Shown here: in pieces, positions 35,193 to 44,535 of the stretch
Layout: each line of letters opens with the position of its first letter
Numbering within the stretch: the first letter of the stretch is position 1
Assembly (NCBI RefSeq): GCF_000376565.1
Contig: NZ_BARG01000083.1
Coordinates: 1 to 64,000 of the forward strand
Direction of reading: 5' to 3'
Origin: Streptomyces hokutonensis
GTDB lineage: Bacteria; Actinomycetota; Actinomycetes; Streptomycetales; Streptomycetaceae
Length of the DNA stretch: 64,000 nucleotides
Program-made: the position numbers and the translations under genes
Notes under the pieces: model-generated
The model's input: the letters and a program-made list of their open reading frames with translations, nothing else
Told to the model about the DNA's origin: nothing
Database searches by the model: none

Positions 35193-37349
35193 ATGTCCAT
35201 TTCCAGTACTGATCACGTCGTCATGCCCGAGAACGAGGGCACCGAGACGGCCGTAGACACCGCCGCGGAGGCCCCCGAGGTGACGTTCGCGTCCCTCGGT
35301 CTCCCCGAGGGCGTCGTGCGCAAGCTCGCGCAGAACGGCGTGACCACCCCCTTCCCGATCCAGGCGGCGACCATCCCGGACGCCCTGGCCGGCAAGGACA
35401 TCCTCGGCCGTGGCCGCACCGGCTCCGGCAAGACCCTCTCGTTCGGTCTGCCGCTGCTGGCGACGCTGTCCGGCGGCCGCACCGAGAAGAAGCGCCCCCG
35501 CGGCATCATCCTCACCCCGACCCGCGAGCTGGCCATGCAGGTCGCCGACGCCCTCCAGCCCTACGGCGACGTCCTCGGCCTGAAGATGAAGGTCGTCTGC
35601 GGCGGCACGTCGATGGGCAACCAGATCTACGCCCTTGAGCGGGGTGTGGATGTACTCGTCGCCACCCCGGGCCGCCTCCGCGACATCATCAACCGCGGCG
35701 CCTGCTCGCTCGAAGACGTGCAGATCGCGGTCCTCGACGAGGCCGACCAGATGTCCGACCTGGGCTTCCTGCCCGAGGTCACCGAGCTGCTCGACCAGAT
35801 CCCGGCCGGCGGCCAGCGCATGCTGTTCTCGGCGACCATGGAGAACGAGATCTCCACGCTGGTCAAGCGCTACCTCAAGAACGAGGTCACGCACGAGGTC
35901 GACAGCGCGCAGGGCAACGTCACGACGATGTCCCACCACATCCTCATCGTGAAGCCCAAGGACAAGGCGCCGGTCACCGCCGCGATCGCCTCCCGCAAGG
36001 GCCGCACGATCATCTTCGTCCGCACCCAGCTGGGCGCCGACCGCATCGCCGAGCAGCTGCGCGACGCCGGTGTGAAGGCCGACGCGCTGCACGGCGGCAT
36101 GACGCAGGGCGCCCGTACGCGGACGCTGGCGGACTTCAAGGAGGGCTACGTCAACGCGCTCGTCGCGACCGACGTCGCCGCCCGCGGCATCCACGTCGAC
36201 GGCATCGACCTGGTCCTGAACGTGGACCCGGCCGGCGACCACAAGGACTACCTGCACCGCGCCGGCCGTACGGCCCGTGCCGGCCGTACCGGAACCGTCG
36301 TCTCCCTCTCCCTGCCGCACCAGCGCCGTCAGATCTTCCGGCTGATGGAGGACGCGGGCGTCGACGCCGGCCGTCACATCATCAACTCCGGTACGGCCTT
36401 CGAGCCCGAGGTCGCCGAGATCACCGGCGCCCGTTCGATGACCGAGGTCCAGGCCCAGTCGGCGGGCGACGCCGCGCAGCAGGCCGAGCGCGAGGTCATT
36501 CAGCTCACCAAGGAGCTGGAGCGGGCCACGCGCCGCGCCGCCGAACTCCGCGAGGAGTCCGACCGCCTGGTCGCCCGTGCCGCGCGCGAGCGGGGCGAGG
36601 ACCCGGAGGTCGCGGTGGCCGAGGCCGCAGCGGCCGTCGTCGAGGCGGCTGCCGCCGCGCCGGTCGCCGAGGCGCCGGTGCGCGAGGAGTCGTCGTACGA
36701 CCGTCCGCGCCAGCAGCGCGACGACCGGGGCAACTACGAGCGCCGTGACCGTCGTGACGACCGTCCGTCGGGCGGCTTCCGCCGCGACGACCGTGGCGGC
36801 AACGACCGCGGTGGCCGTTCCTTCGAGCGTCGTGACGACCGTCCGTCCGGTGGCTTCCGCCGCGACGACCGTCGTGACGACCGACGTGACGGTGACCGTG
36901 GCGGCCGTTCTTTCGATCGTCGTGACGAGCGTCCCTCGGGTGGCTTCCGGCGCGACGACCGTCCCTCGGGCGGCGACCGCGGTGGGCGTTCCTTCGACCG
37001 TCGTGACGAGCGTCCCTCGGGTGGCTTCCGCCGGGACGACCGTCCGTCGGGCGGCGACCGTGGCGGCCGTTCCTTCGAGCGTCGTGACGACCGTCCGTCC
37101 GGTGGCTTCCGCCGGGACGACCGTCCGTCGGGCGGCGACCGTGGCGGCTTCCGTCGCGACGACCGTCCCGCGACCGGTCACCGGGGCAGCGACCGCCCGT
37201 TCAACCGTGACCGCCAGGGCGACCGCCCGGGCTTCCGCGCCGGCGGCCACGACCGTCCGTCCGGCCACCGCGGCACGACCGGCACGGGTACCGGCACCGG
37301 CACCTTCGGCCGCCGCGACGACAAGCCGCGCTGGAAGCGCAACGGCTGA
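35193..37349 (+). CDS. DEAD-box RNA helicase with long RDD/RGG-rich tail
   Basis: A 718-residue helicase. The core (about residues 30-400) has the Q motif (F32, PFPIQ 53-57), Walker A RTGSGKT at 75-81, LDEADQ with DEAD at 182-185, SAT at 213-215, and motif VI HRAGRTARAG. A short coiled-coil (about 430-470) leads into a ~230-residue tail of tandem units like GGFRRDDRPSGGDRGGRSFERR. Such basic-acidic RGG-rich tails bind RNA and favour condensates or cold-adapted RNA remodelling in other DeaD/RhlE-type helicases. A strong terminator follows, so it is monocistronic. Confidence 0.93.
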   Translation: MSISSTDHVVMPENEGTETAVDTAAEAPEVTFASLGLPEGVVRKLAQNGVTTPFPIQAATIPDALAGKDILGRGRTGSGKTLSFGLPLLATLSGGRTEKKRPRGIILTPTRELAMQVADALQPYGDVLGLKMKVVCGGTSMGNQIYALERGVDVLVATPGRLRDIINRGACSLEDVQIAVLDEADQMSDLGFLPEVTELLDQIPAGGQRMLFSATMENEISTLVKRYLKNEVTHEVDSAQGNVTTMSHHILIVKPKDKAPVTAAIASRKGRTIIFVRTQLGADRIAEQLRDAGVKADALHGGMTQGARTRTLADFKEGYVNALVATDVAARGIHVDGIDLVLNVDPAGDHKDYLHRAGRTARAGRTGTVVSLSLPHQRRQIFRLMEDAGVDAGRHIINSGTAFEPEVAEITGARSMTEVQAQSAGDAAQQAEREVIQLTKELERATRRAAELREESDRLVARAARERGEDPEVAVAEAAAAVVEAAAAAPVAEAPVREESSYDRPRQQRDDRGNYERRDRRDDRPSGGFRRDDRGGNDRGGRSFERRDDRPSGGFRRDDRRDDRRDGDRGGRSFDRRDERPSGGFRRDDRPSGGDRGGRSFDRRDERPSGGFRRDDRPSGGDRGGRSFERRDDRPSGGFRRDDRPSGGDRGGFRRDDRPATGHRGSDRPFNRDRQGDRPGFRAGGHDRPSGHRGTTGTGTGTGTFGRRDDKPRWKRNG

Positions 37350-37389
37350 CGTCGACGGCTGACGCCAAGTGACGTGGCGCAGCACTGAG

Positions 37390-37425
37390 ATGGCCCCCGC
37401 CCGGGTTCGGGCGGGGGCCATTTTT
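37390..37425 (+). terminator. Rho-independent terminator after the DEAD-box helicase
   Basis: A 14-bp perfect stem (ATGGCCCCCGCCCG / CGGGCGGGGGCCAT) with a GGTT loop is followed by TTTTT. Confidence 0.92.
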
Positions 37426-37501
37426 GCGCACTCTTGGCTGTGTGTTGACTGTATGATCAGCCGACTTCCATGGGGTTCAGGTCTGTTTCCGGGGGGAAAC
37501 T

Positions 37502-40500
37502 TTGGCTCGTCGTGTCTTCACAGGCATCGCCGTCTCTGCCGTACTCGCGGCCGGGCTCGGCCCGCTGCTGCCGGCGCCCGCGTTCGCGGTGGGGGACGCA
37601 CAGGAGACGGTCGTACCGGCCACCCTGCGCGGCACCTACACCTCGGCCGCGCTGCTCGCGTCCTCGACCCAGGGCGGCCACGACAGCGCCGGGGCGCAGG
37701 GCGTCTTCCACCGGGTGGAGGGCGTCACGCCGACGCTGTGGACGCGCTACTCGGACGGTGTGGCGGTGCCCGTGCCGGTGCGGACCGGGGCGAGCATCCG
37801 GGCGACCGGTACCGATGTCCTCGCGTACCAGTACCCGGACGGCCGGTTCGAGTTCTGGGACCCGACCGACGGTACGACCCGGAGTCTCCAGGTCCCGGCG
37901 GGCCTCGGCGTCCTGAGCGCCTTCGACGACCTCACCCTCGCCTTCCGGAACTCCACCGCCGAGGACGGCACCAGCACCCGGATCATGCATCTGCTGACTC
38001 CCGGCCCCGACGGCACCACCCGGGACGTGACCGTCACGGGCGGACCGGCGGGCCTGATCGTCGGCCTGCCGGCCGGCACGGACGCCACGAGCGTGTTCTT
38101 CCGCTCCTCGCTGGACGGACAGCAGGTGCTGATCGCCGTGGACCGGGAGACCGGCCAGGTGCAGAGCACGAGCGGTCCCCTGCCCCTCGAGTACACGCAT
38201 GTGTACGCGTCCCGGGACCACGTGGTCGTCGCCGCCTACGACAAGGCCAAGGTGCTCGTGCTGCCGCGCGCCGACCTGTCGGCGACCCCGGCCGAGGTGG
38301 TGCTCAAGGGTGTCAGCGACGGCGCGAACGCGACGCACGACCTGGCTCTCGTGGGGGACTGGCTGGTCAACGGCACCGGTGCGGTGACGGCCCAGCCGAT
38401 CGCCGGCGGCGCCTCGGTGACCCTCATGCCGTCGTCGTCGTTCGGGATCGCGGCCGGCCCCGACGGCACCGCCGTGAAGATCGGCCGCACCGGGAGTGAC
38501 GACTGGGGCATCCAGCGCATCCAGCCCGGCCCGGCGGGCGTCCCGGTCGTCACCCAGGTCAGGGCGCTGCCCAAGCCGCCGGTCAGGATCCAGGGGCTGT
38601 CCCTGGAGCAGGGGCGGCTCCTCGTCGCCGACACCGGTGGCCCGAACGGATACCGCGACGACTACATACGTACGGTCTCCGTGACCGGCACGCCGGAGTT
38701 CGGCGCCCGCTCGTCGTTCGACGGCGCCCAACTGAACCTCGGTACCTGCACGTTGACGGAACTCGGCTGCTCCCAGCTCTACGGCACGGCCGACGGCCGC
38801 GCCGCCTGGCTGACGAAGGACACCACGACGAGCGACCGTATCCGCGTCAACGGGCCCGCCCCGTACACCTTCTGGGAGCGCGCTGTCCCCGCGGGCGGCC
38901 GCATCACGGACGTCTCCGGCCGCTATCTGATCCACACCACGGCGACCGCGCAGACCGTCTACCGGATCGGCAACGACGGCAACCCGGCCCTCACCCGCAC
39001 CCCCGGCGCCGCGGCCCTCTCCGGCGACACCCTGTGGACCCCGGGCACCACCCCCGGCACCCTCACGGCCTACAACCTCACCACCAGGAAGACCGAGACC
39101 CTCACCACCGACACCGGCTGCGCACCCACCGAACTGCGGGCCAACGGCCGCTGGCTGTACTGGAGTTGCGCCGACGGCACGGCGGGCGTCTACGACCGTA
39201 CGGCGAAGAAGTCCGTCCAGGTACCGTCCGGCGAGGCGGAGTTGGGCGACGGATTCGTCGTCACGCACGACAGACAGGCCGGGCAGCTGGTCCTCACCAC
39301 GGTCGCCGACGGCACCCCCGCGAGCCGGGTGATCGGCGCGCTGCCCGACACCGGCGTCTCCCAGCGCGAGGTGCGCTGGACGGTCGACGAGTCGACCGGG
39401 AACGTGGCCTACGTCGACGACCAGGAGCGCGTCCACCTCGTGCCGGCCGGTGTCACCCAGCAGCAGCCGCTGCGCCTGCTGGCCCCGGTCGAGGCGGCCC
39501 CCTCCGTCCAGGCGCACGAGCGCGACACGACCGAGGACACCCTGGCCGCCGTACTGCTGTCGAAGCCGTCCGCGAGCTGGCGGCTGACCGTGCGCGACCG
39601 GGCCACCGGCAAGGTCGTGGACACGCGCGACGGCGGCGCGGCGCGCGGCGAGCTGAAGGTCGGCTGGTCCGCGTCCTTCGGGGCGACGCTCCTGACGAAA
39701 GGGTCGTACGACTGGACGCTGTCCGTCGCACCGGCCGACGGGGTCGGCGCCCCGGTGACGGCGAGCGGCACGGTCGCGCTGCGCGGCGGTTCCCCGGCGC
39801 GCCACGACCACGTCGGCGGCGATGCCGTAGGTGATCTGCTGACGCTTGACCCGTCCGGCGCGCTGACGTATCAACTGGGCACGGGCAAGGGCGGGTTCGC
39901 CGGAAAGGTCACCGGCACCGGCTGGGCGACGAGCGTCAAGGCGGTCCCCTTCGGCGACCTGAACGGGGACCACTGCAACGACGTCCTGGTCCGCCTGAGC
40001 AGCGGCGCCCTGCGCGCGTACAGACCGGCCTGCGACGCGGCGCTCAAGCCGTCGACGGCGTACACGTCCTTGGGGACGAGCGGCTGGAACCAGTACGACG
40101 TGCTGACCGCGCCCGGCGACATCAGCGGTGACGGCCGCCCGGACCTGATCGCGCGGAGCGCGTCGACGGGGACGGTGTACCTGTACAAGGGCACGAGCGC
40201 GGGCAAGCTGTCGGCGCGCGTGAAGCTGTACGCCGACTGGAAGACGTACAAGAAGGTCGTCGGCGTAGGTGATCTGAACGGTGACGGCATCGGTGACCTG
40301 CTGGCGCAGGACAAGTCGAACAACCTGTACCGCTACTACGGCACCGGCCACGGCACGTTCGGGGCGCGGGTGAAGCTGTTCACCGCGTGGGGCGGGTCGT
40401 ACAACGCGGTGGTCGGGGTCGGGGACATCACCGGGGACGGGAAGGCGGACCTGGTGGAGCGGGACTCGGCCGGGGTGCTGTACCGCAACGGCGGTGACGG

Positions 40501-40567
40501 GAAGGGGTCGTTCGGGGCGCGGGTGAAGATCGCGACCGGCTGGGGCGGGTACAGGGGCATTTTTTAG
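37502..40567 (+). CDS. Secreted FG-GAP/VCBS repeat protein
   Basis: A 1021-residue exported protein. The N-terminus has RR, a hydrophobic stretch (TGIAVSAVLAAGLGPLLPA) and a likely cleavage after PAFA (about residue 30). The middle is beta-rich, probably a propeller. The C-terminal third (about 770-1021) carries four or more FG-GAP repeats with DLNGDGIGDLL and DITGDGKADLV calcium-binding loops. Start is TTG 37502, 5 nt after GGGGGG. FG-GAP proteins in Streptomyces act extracellularly in adhesion or polymer handling; the exact role is unknown. Confidence 0.82.
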   Translation: MARRVFTGIAVSAVLAAGLGPLLPAPAFAVGDAQETVVPATLRGTYTSAALLASSTQGGHDSAGAQGVFHRVEGVTPTLWTRYSDGVAVPVPVRTGASIRATGTDVLAYQYPDGRFEFWDPTDGTTRSLQVPAGLGVLSAFDDLTLAFRNSTAEDGTSTRIMHLLTPGPDGTTRDVTVTGGPAGLIVGLPAGTDATSVFFRSSLDGQQVLIAVDRETGQVQSTSGPLPLEYTHVYASRDHVVVAAYDKAKVLVLPRADLSATPAEVVLKGVSDGANATHDLALVGDWLVNGTGAVTAQPIAGGASVTLMPSSSFGIAAGPDGTAVKIGRTGSDDWGIQRIQPGPAGVPVVTQVRALPKPPVRIQGLSLEQGRLLVADTGGPNGYRDDYIRTVSVTGTPEFGARSSFDGAQLNLGTCTLTELGCSQLYGTADGRAAWLTKDTTTSDRIRVNGPAPYTFWERAVPAGGRITDVSGRYLIHTTATAQTVYRIGNDGNPALTRTPGAAALSGDTLWTPGTTPGTLTAYNLTTRKTETLTTDTGCAPTELRANGRWLYWSCADGTAGVYDRTAKKSVQVPSGEAELGDGFVVTHDRQAGQLVLTTVADGTPASRVIGALPDTGVSQREVRWTVDESTGNVAYVDDQERVHLVPAGVTQQQPLRLLAPVEAAPSVQAHERDTTEDTLAAVLLSKPSASWRLTVRDRATGKVVDTRDGGAARGELKVGWSASFGATLLTKGSYDWTLSVAPADGVGAPVTASGTVALRGGSPARHDHVGGDAVGDLLTLDPSGALTYQLGTGKGGFAGKVTGTGWATSVKAVPFGDLNGDHCNDVLVRLSSGALRAYRPACDAALKPSTAYTSLGTSGWNQYDVLTAPGDISGDGRPDLIARSASTGTVYLYKGTSAGKLSARVKLYADWKTYKKVVGVGDLNGDGIGDLLAQDKSNNLYRYYGTGHGTFGARVKLFTAWGGSYNAVVGVGDITGDGKADLVERDSAGVLYRNGGDGKGSFGARVKIATGWGGYRGIF

Positions 40568-40636
40568 CCACATCGAGTCCTTATCGATTCCTTAAGTGGC
40601 GCATGTCACGTCCCCGGCGGGGGAATCGCTGGGGGC

Positions 40637-42205
40637 ATGACAGATGACGCCATAGCGAGTGGGCTGTCAAAGGGAGACGCTCCCGGTGACTCCGGTCTCT
40701 CCGACGAGGAACGCCTTGCCCAGCTCGGCTATACGCAGGTTCTCGCCCGCCGCATGTCGGCGTTCTCCAACTACGCGGTCTCCTTCACGATCATCTCGGT
40801 CCTGTCCGGCTGCCTGACCCTCTACCTCTTCGGCATGAACACGGGCGGCCCGGCGGTCATCACCTGGGGCTGGGTGGCCGTAGGCCTGATGACGCTGTTC
40901 GTCGGCCTGTCGATGGCCGAGATCTGTTCGGCCTACCCGACATCGGCGGGCCTGTACTTCTGGGCCCACCGCCTGGCACCGCCCCGTTCGGCCGCGGCCT
41001 GGGCGTGGTTCACGGGCTGGTTCAACGTCCTCGGCCAGGTCGCGGTGACCGCGGGTATCGACTTCGGTGCCGCGTCGTTCCTGGGCGCGTATCTGAACCT
41101 CCAGTTCGACTTCAAGGTCACCCCGGGCCGCACGGTCCTCCTGTTCGCGGCGATCCTGATCCTGCACGGCCTGCTGAACACGTTCGGGGTGAGGATCGTC
41201 GCTCTCCTCAACAGCGTGAGTGTGTGGTGGCACGTGGTGGGAGTCGGCGTGATCGTCGGCGCGCTGGCGTTCGTCCCCGATCACCACCAGTCGACGACCT
41301 TCGTCTTCACGAAGTTCGTGAACAACACGGGCTGGGGCAGCGGTGTGTACGTGGTGCTACTGGGCCTCCTGATGGCGCAGTACACCTTCACCGGCTACGA
41401 CGCCTCCGCCCACATGACGGAGGAAACGCACGACGCGTCGACGGCCGGCCCGAAGGGCATCGTCCGCTCGATCTGGACGTCGTGGATAGCCGGCTTCGTG
41501 CTGCTGCTGGGCTTCACGTACGCGATCCAGTCGTACAACGCGGAGCTGAAGTCGCCGACGGGGGCGCCGCCGGCGCAGATCCTGCTCGACGCGCTGGGAG
41601 CGACGTCGGGCAAGTTGCTGTTGTTGGTGGTGATCGGGGCACAGCTCTTCTGCGGGATGGCCTCGGTGACGGCCAACAGCCGCATGATCTACGCCTTCTC
41701 ACGCGACGGCGCGCTGCCGTTCTCGCGGGTCTGGCACACGGTGAGCCCGCGCACCCGGACTCCCGTCGCGGCGGTCTGGCTGGCGGCGACGGGCGCACTC
41801 CTCATGGGCCTGCCGTACTTGATCAACTACACGGCCTACGCGGCGGTGACCTCCGTCGCCGTCATCGGCCTCTACATCGCGTACGTCATCCCGACACTGC
41901 TACGACTGGCAAAGGGCGACGACTTCCAGCGCGGCCCGTGGCACCTGGGCCGCTGGTCCCGGCCGATCGGGGTCGTGTCGGTGGTCTGGGTGGCCGTGAT
42001 CACGATCCTCTTCATGCTCCCGCAGGTCTCCCCGGTCACCTGGGAGTCCTTCAACTACGCGCCGGTCGCTGTGCTGGTGGTGCTCGGCTTCGCGGCGGCT
42101 TGGTGGGCGGCTTCGGCCCGGCACTGGTTCCTGAACCCGGAGCACGCGCGCACGAAGGCACGGGAGGCGGCGCGGGCGGGCGCGCCCGAACCGGTAGATC
42201 CGTAA
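40637..42205 (+). CDS. APC-family amino acid permease (GABA/basic amino acid type)
   Basis: A 522-residue transporter with about twelve membrane helices. It opens with DEERLAQLGYTQVLARRMSAFSNYAVSFTIISV and has the APC substrate loop near SMAEICSAYPTSAGLY (about residues 95-110) and GYDASAHMTEET near 255-266. These segments match the GABA/BAT1-like branch. It precedes tRNA-Lys by 110 nt and is the last core gene before the accessory island. Confidence 0.9.
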   Translation: MTDDAIASGLSKGDAPGDSGLSDEERLAQLGYTQVLARRMSAFSNYAVSFTIISVLSGCLTLYLFGMNTGGPAVITWGWVAVGLMTLFVGLSMAEICSAYPTSAGLYFWAHRLAPPRSAAAWAWFTGWFNVLGQVAVTAGIDFGAASFLGAYLNLQFDFKVTPGRTVLLFAAILILHGLLNTFGVRIVALLNSVSVWWHVVGVGVIVGALAFVPDHHQSTTFVFTKFVNNTGWGSGVYVVLLGLLMAQYTFTGYDASAHMTEETHDASTAGPKGIVRSIWTSWIAGFVLLLGFTYAIQSYNAELKSPTGAPPAQILLDALGATSGKLLLLVVIGAQLFCGMASVTANSRMIYAFSRDGALPFSRVWHTVSPRTRTPVAAVWLAATGALLMGLPYLINYTAYAAVTSVAVIGLYIAYVIPTLLRLAKGDDFQRGPWHLGRWSRPIGVVSVVWVAVITILFMLPQVSPVTWESFNYAPVAVLVVLGFAAAWWAASARHWFLNPEHARTKAREAARAGAPEPVDP

Positions 42206-42314
42206 CACTCCGGACCCGCCCGGGCGCCTTCCCCTCATCCGGCACGGCCGTGTCCCCGATACCCGATCGGAGACACGGCCACGTCCCGCTATGCTCGGGG
42301 AGGCAACATCGCGG

Positions 42315-42387
42315 GGACCCTTAGCTCAATTGGCAGAGCAGTGGACTTTTAATCCATTGGTTGTGGGTTCGAGTCCCACAGGGTCTA
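42315..42387 (+). tRNA. tRNA-Lys (anticodon TTT)
   Basis: Plus-strand cloverleaf: acceptor GGACCCT/AGGGTCT (first pair G-T), anticodon loop CTTTTAA (TTT), T-loop TTCGAGT; CCA is not encoded. Core genes end to its left and accessory DNA begins at its right, so its 3' end is the likely attachment site of the island. Confidence 0.96.
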
Positions 42388-42827
42388 CGGTGCGGGTGAT
42401 GGGGGTACCCCCTCTGACCTGCTGTGCAGCGTCCGGGTCGGCTTCGGTCGGGTCGGGCGCTGTGGCGTTTTCAGGTCTCTGCGTGAGCGATGCGTGAGCG
42501 GATGTTCGATCACGGCCGCGCGTTTGGTGATGCTGACAAGACTCCTCGCGGGTGCGTCGGAGAGGCTTCGCAGCGACGCGGCGCCTCTCGCCCCGTGCTG
42601 CGGGAGCCGACGGACCGGCCGCAGCCGAAGCTGACTAGCTCATCTGTCGTTTTCTCAGCCTGCGATGTCAGAGCAGTAGCCCACACCCTGCCACCTGATC
42701 TGCCATGACTGACGGCAGCTGACTCAACATCAAACTTCAGTGGACTACTGCGTGCGGGACAGCGCAATCCCATGCCGCTTTAGGCTTGGGCACGCGCGCA
42801 ACGCTAATCACGAGAGGGCTCCTGCTG
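42388..42827. other. Non-coding junction between tRNA-Lys and the first island gene
   Basis: This 440-nt stretch holds a perfect 12-bp palindrome, GGGGGTACCCCC (42401-42412), 14 nt after the tRNA end. GC falls from left to right. No supported gene; short open frames here lack ribosome sites. It is the expected place for an attL scar, but no second copy of the tRNA end was found in the window. Confidence 0.45.
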
Positions 42828-43397
42828 ATGGCCAAAGAGATCACCGGTGATGTGACACGCTGGGACATCTCAGCGGCAGACCTGCCCGAGACGGTGCTCA
42901 CTGCCCCAACGGGCGACCGCGTGTTTCTGCTCCCCGACTCAAGCATCGACGAGATGGCCGTCTACCGGGACGATGTGGCCGGCTTGATCAAGACACTGCG
43001 ACATCGTGGCGTGGACATCGACTTCGCATGCGCGCGAGAAGACCGCCGCTATCTCAGTGAGTACGGGGCCACCGAGGTGGTGGCCACCATCGCTATCGCT
43101 GTGGCCACCACGCTCACCACCGATCTGGTCAAGAGCATCGTTCTGACTGCCTGGCAGCGGGCACGCTCCTCACTGGGGCCCGGCTGCCCTGCTGAGGAGG
43201 TCGACGAGGCGCGTGTGACGGTCAAGATCGCTGAGATCGTCCGGACCGAGAACGAAACGGCTATCCGAGGTCTGGAGATCACCAGCCGGCTGGCAGACAT
43301 CGAGAACCTCATCCAAGCCGCCGTGTCCGACCCGGCCCGTGTCGGGCTTCCCCCGGCAGAGCCGGACGATGCCGCTCCGGAGGACACCACCGGATGA
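42828..43397 (+). CDS. Unknown island protein with one hydrophobic segment
   Basis: A 189-residue protein. The first ~85 residues are a polar domain (RWDISAADLPETVL, then DSSIDEMAVYRDDVAG); a single hydrophobic segment (VVATIAIAVATTLTTDLV, about 89-106) and an acidic helical tail follow. ATG 42828 is chosen, with GAGAGG 10 nt upstream. Its stop overlaps the next gene's start by 4 nt (ATGA), so the two are coupled. Codon use is less GC-biased than the core, a sign of transfer. Function not recognised. Confidence 0.6.
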   Translation: MAKEITGDVTRWDISAADLPETVLTAPTGDRVFLLPDSSIDEMAVYRDDVAGLIKTLRHRGVDIDFACAREDRRYLSEYGATEVVATIAIAVATTLTTDLVKSIVLTAWQRARSSLGPGCPAEEVDEARVTVKIAEIVRTENETAIRGLEITSRLADIENLIQAAVSDPARVGLPPAEPDDAAPEDTTG

Positions 43398-44419
43398 GAG
43401 TCTCCGGCCTTGTCATCCGCACCGGGGTACCTTTGCCCCCGGCGTCAGGCCCTGTACGTCTGGCCATGATGCACCAGGACGGTGTGACGGCCCTGCGAGA
43501 ATCCATGCGCCTGTACGGGCAGTGCTGTCGCAGTATCTCCCTCACCTGGGGCCTGTCCCTGGCCCGCTTTCCGTCCTGGACATCGACGACAGAGGAAATT
43601 CACCGTCGCGGACTGTGGACGATGAGCGCACAACGGGACTTCCTTATCCGCGTGTGGTCGCAGGCCCGACGCCGACTGCGAGCCAACATCGCAGCACTCA
43701 CCTCGCCGTCTCAGTGGTCTATCGGTGCATCCACCTCCAACCGGTGGAGCCACCGCCAGTACATGGCGATGGCGCGTTTGCCGCACACACCGCACGACAC
43801 GCGCCAGCCAACCGATCCGTGGCAGGACCTGGAAGCGGCGGCACGCACCTCTCTGGGCCGTGCCGTCGACGCCTACAACTTCCTGGAGGACAGCGAGCTT
43901 TCCGAAGTTGCCCACCGACACGCTCATCAAGTCGCAGCTCTCGTAGGCGGGCTCTTCGACTGCAACATCGAGTACTCCGAGGACACCTACTGGGACGTCT
44001 GCCGCCTCACGCTTATGCACAGAAGATGGGGCATGTCTGCCGGCTTCACCGCGACTCGAAATTGCTCCTTGTGCGGGCAGGACATCGATTACTGCCCGCA
44101 CCTGCTCGATACCCGATACGACGTCACCGTGCGGCATGACGCTGACGGAGCGTGCAACGTCTGCGGCTTGCGTAGCTGTTCACACACCGATGGTGAGACC
44201 GTCTCCGCCTTTCCGCGATCCGTCATGTCCGAGCTGCAGCTCCACGAAGTGAGTTGGGTGTCCCGGCCCAGAGACCCCTTGGCCCGCTTCACCAAGATTG
44301 AGTTGAGCCAGGAGGTACTCCGGCTCGGCTTGGGAGAAGACCCGACAGGCAGAGACATCTGTTGCTACCGGTGTCTTCACCCCTGCAGCGGATTTAGCCG
44401 GCTGCCGAATCGGAACTAG
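43394..44419 (+). CDS. Unknown Cys-rich island protein, coupled to the previous gene
   Basis: A 341-residue protein. The first 200 residues are mainly helical (DLEAAARTSLGRAVDAYNFL). Near residues 218-260 come CSLCGQDIDYCPH and CNVCGLRSCSH, two CxxC-type pairs that could bind zinc, and ICCYRCLHPC near the end. The family is not recognised. It forms a two-gene unit with the upstream gene directly beside the integration site, where defence or addiction modules often lie; that is inference. Confidence 0.6.
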   Translation: MRVSGLVIRTGVPLPPASGPVRLAMMHQDGVTALRESMRLYGQCCRSISLTWGLSLARFPSWTSTTEEIHRRGLWTMSAQRDFLIRVWSQARRRLRANIAALTSPSQWSIGASTSNRWSHRQYMAMARLPHTPHDTRQPTDPWQDLEAAARTSLGRAVDAYNFLEDSELSEVAHRHAHQVAALVGGLFDCNIEYSEDTYWDVCRLTLMHRRWGMSAGFTATRNCSLCGQDIDYCPHLLDTRYDVTVRHDADGACNVCGLRSCSHTDGETVSAFPRSVMSELQLHEVSWVSRPRDPLARFTKIELSQEVLRLGLGEDPTGRDICCYRCLHPCSGFSRLPNRN

Positions 44420-44535
44420 GGGACCCGTCCCGCATCGGTGGCAGCTTCCTGGACGCGGCGGCCGACGTTTCCGCCCCATACCAGAACTGTTTAAGCCACC
44501 CGTCAGCAGAGGTCAGAGAGATCGGCCCGCCAGAG

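Noticed and set aside
42490..42708. Possible 72-codon gene after tRNA-Lys
   Set aside because: No ribosome site, no recognisable composition, and it spans the likely attachment scar.
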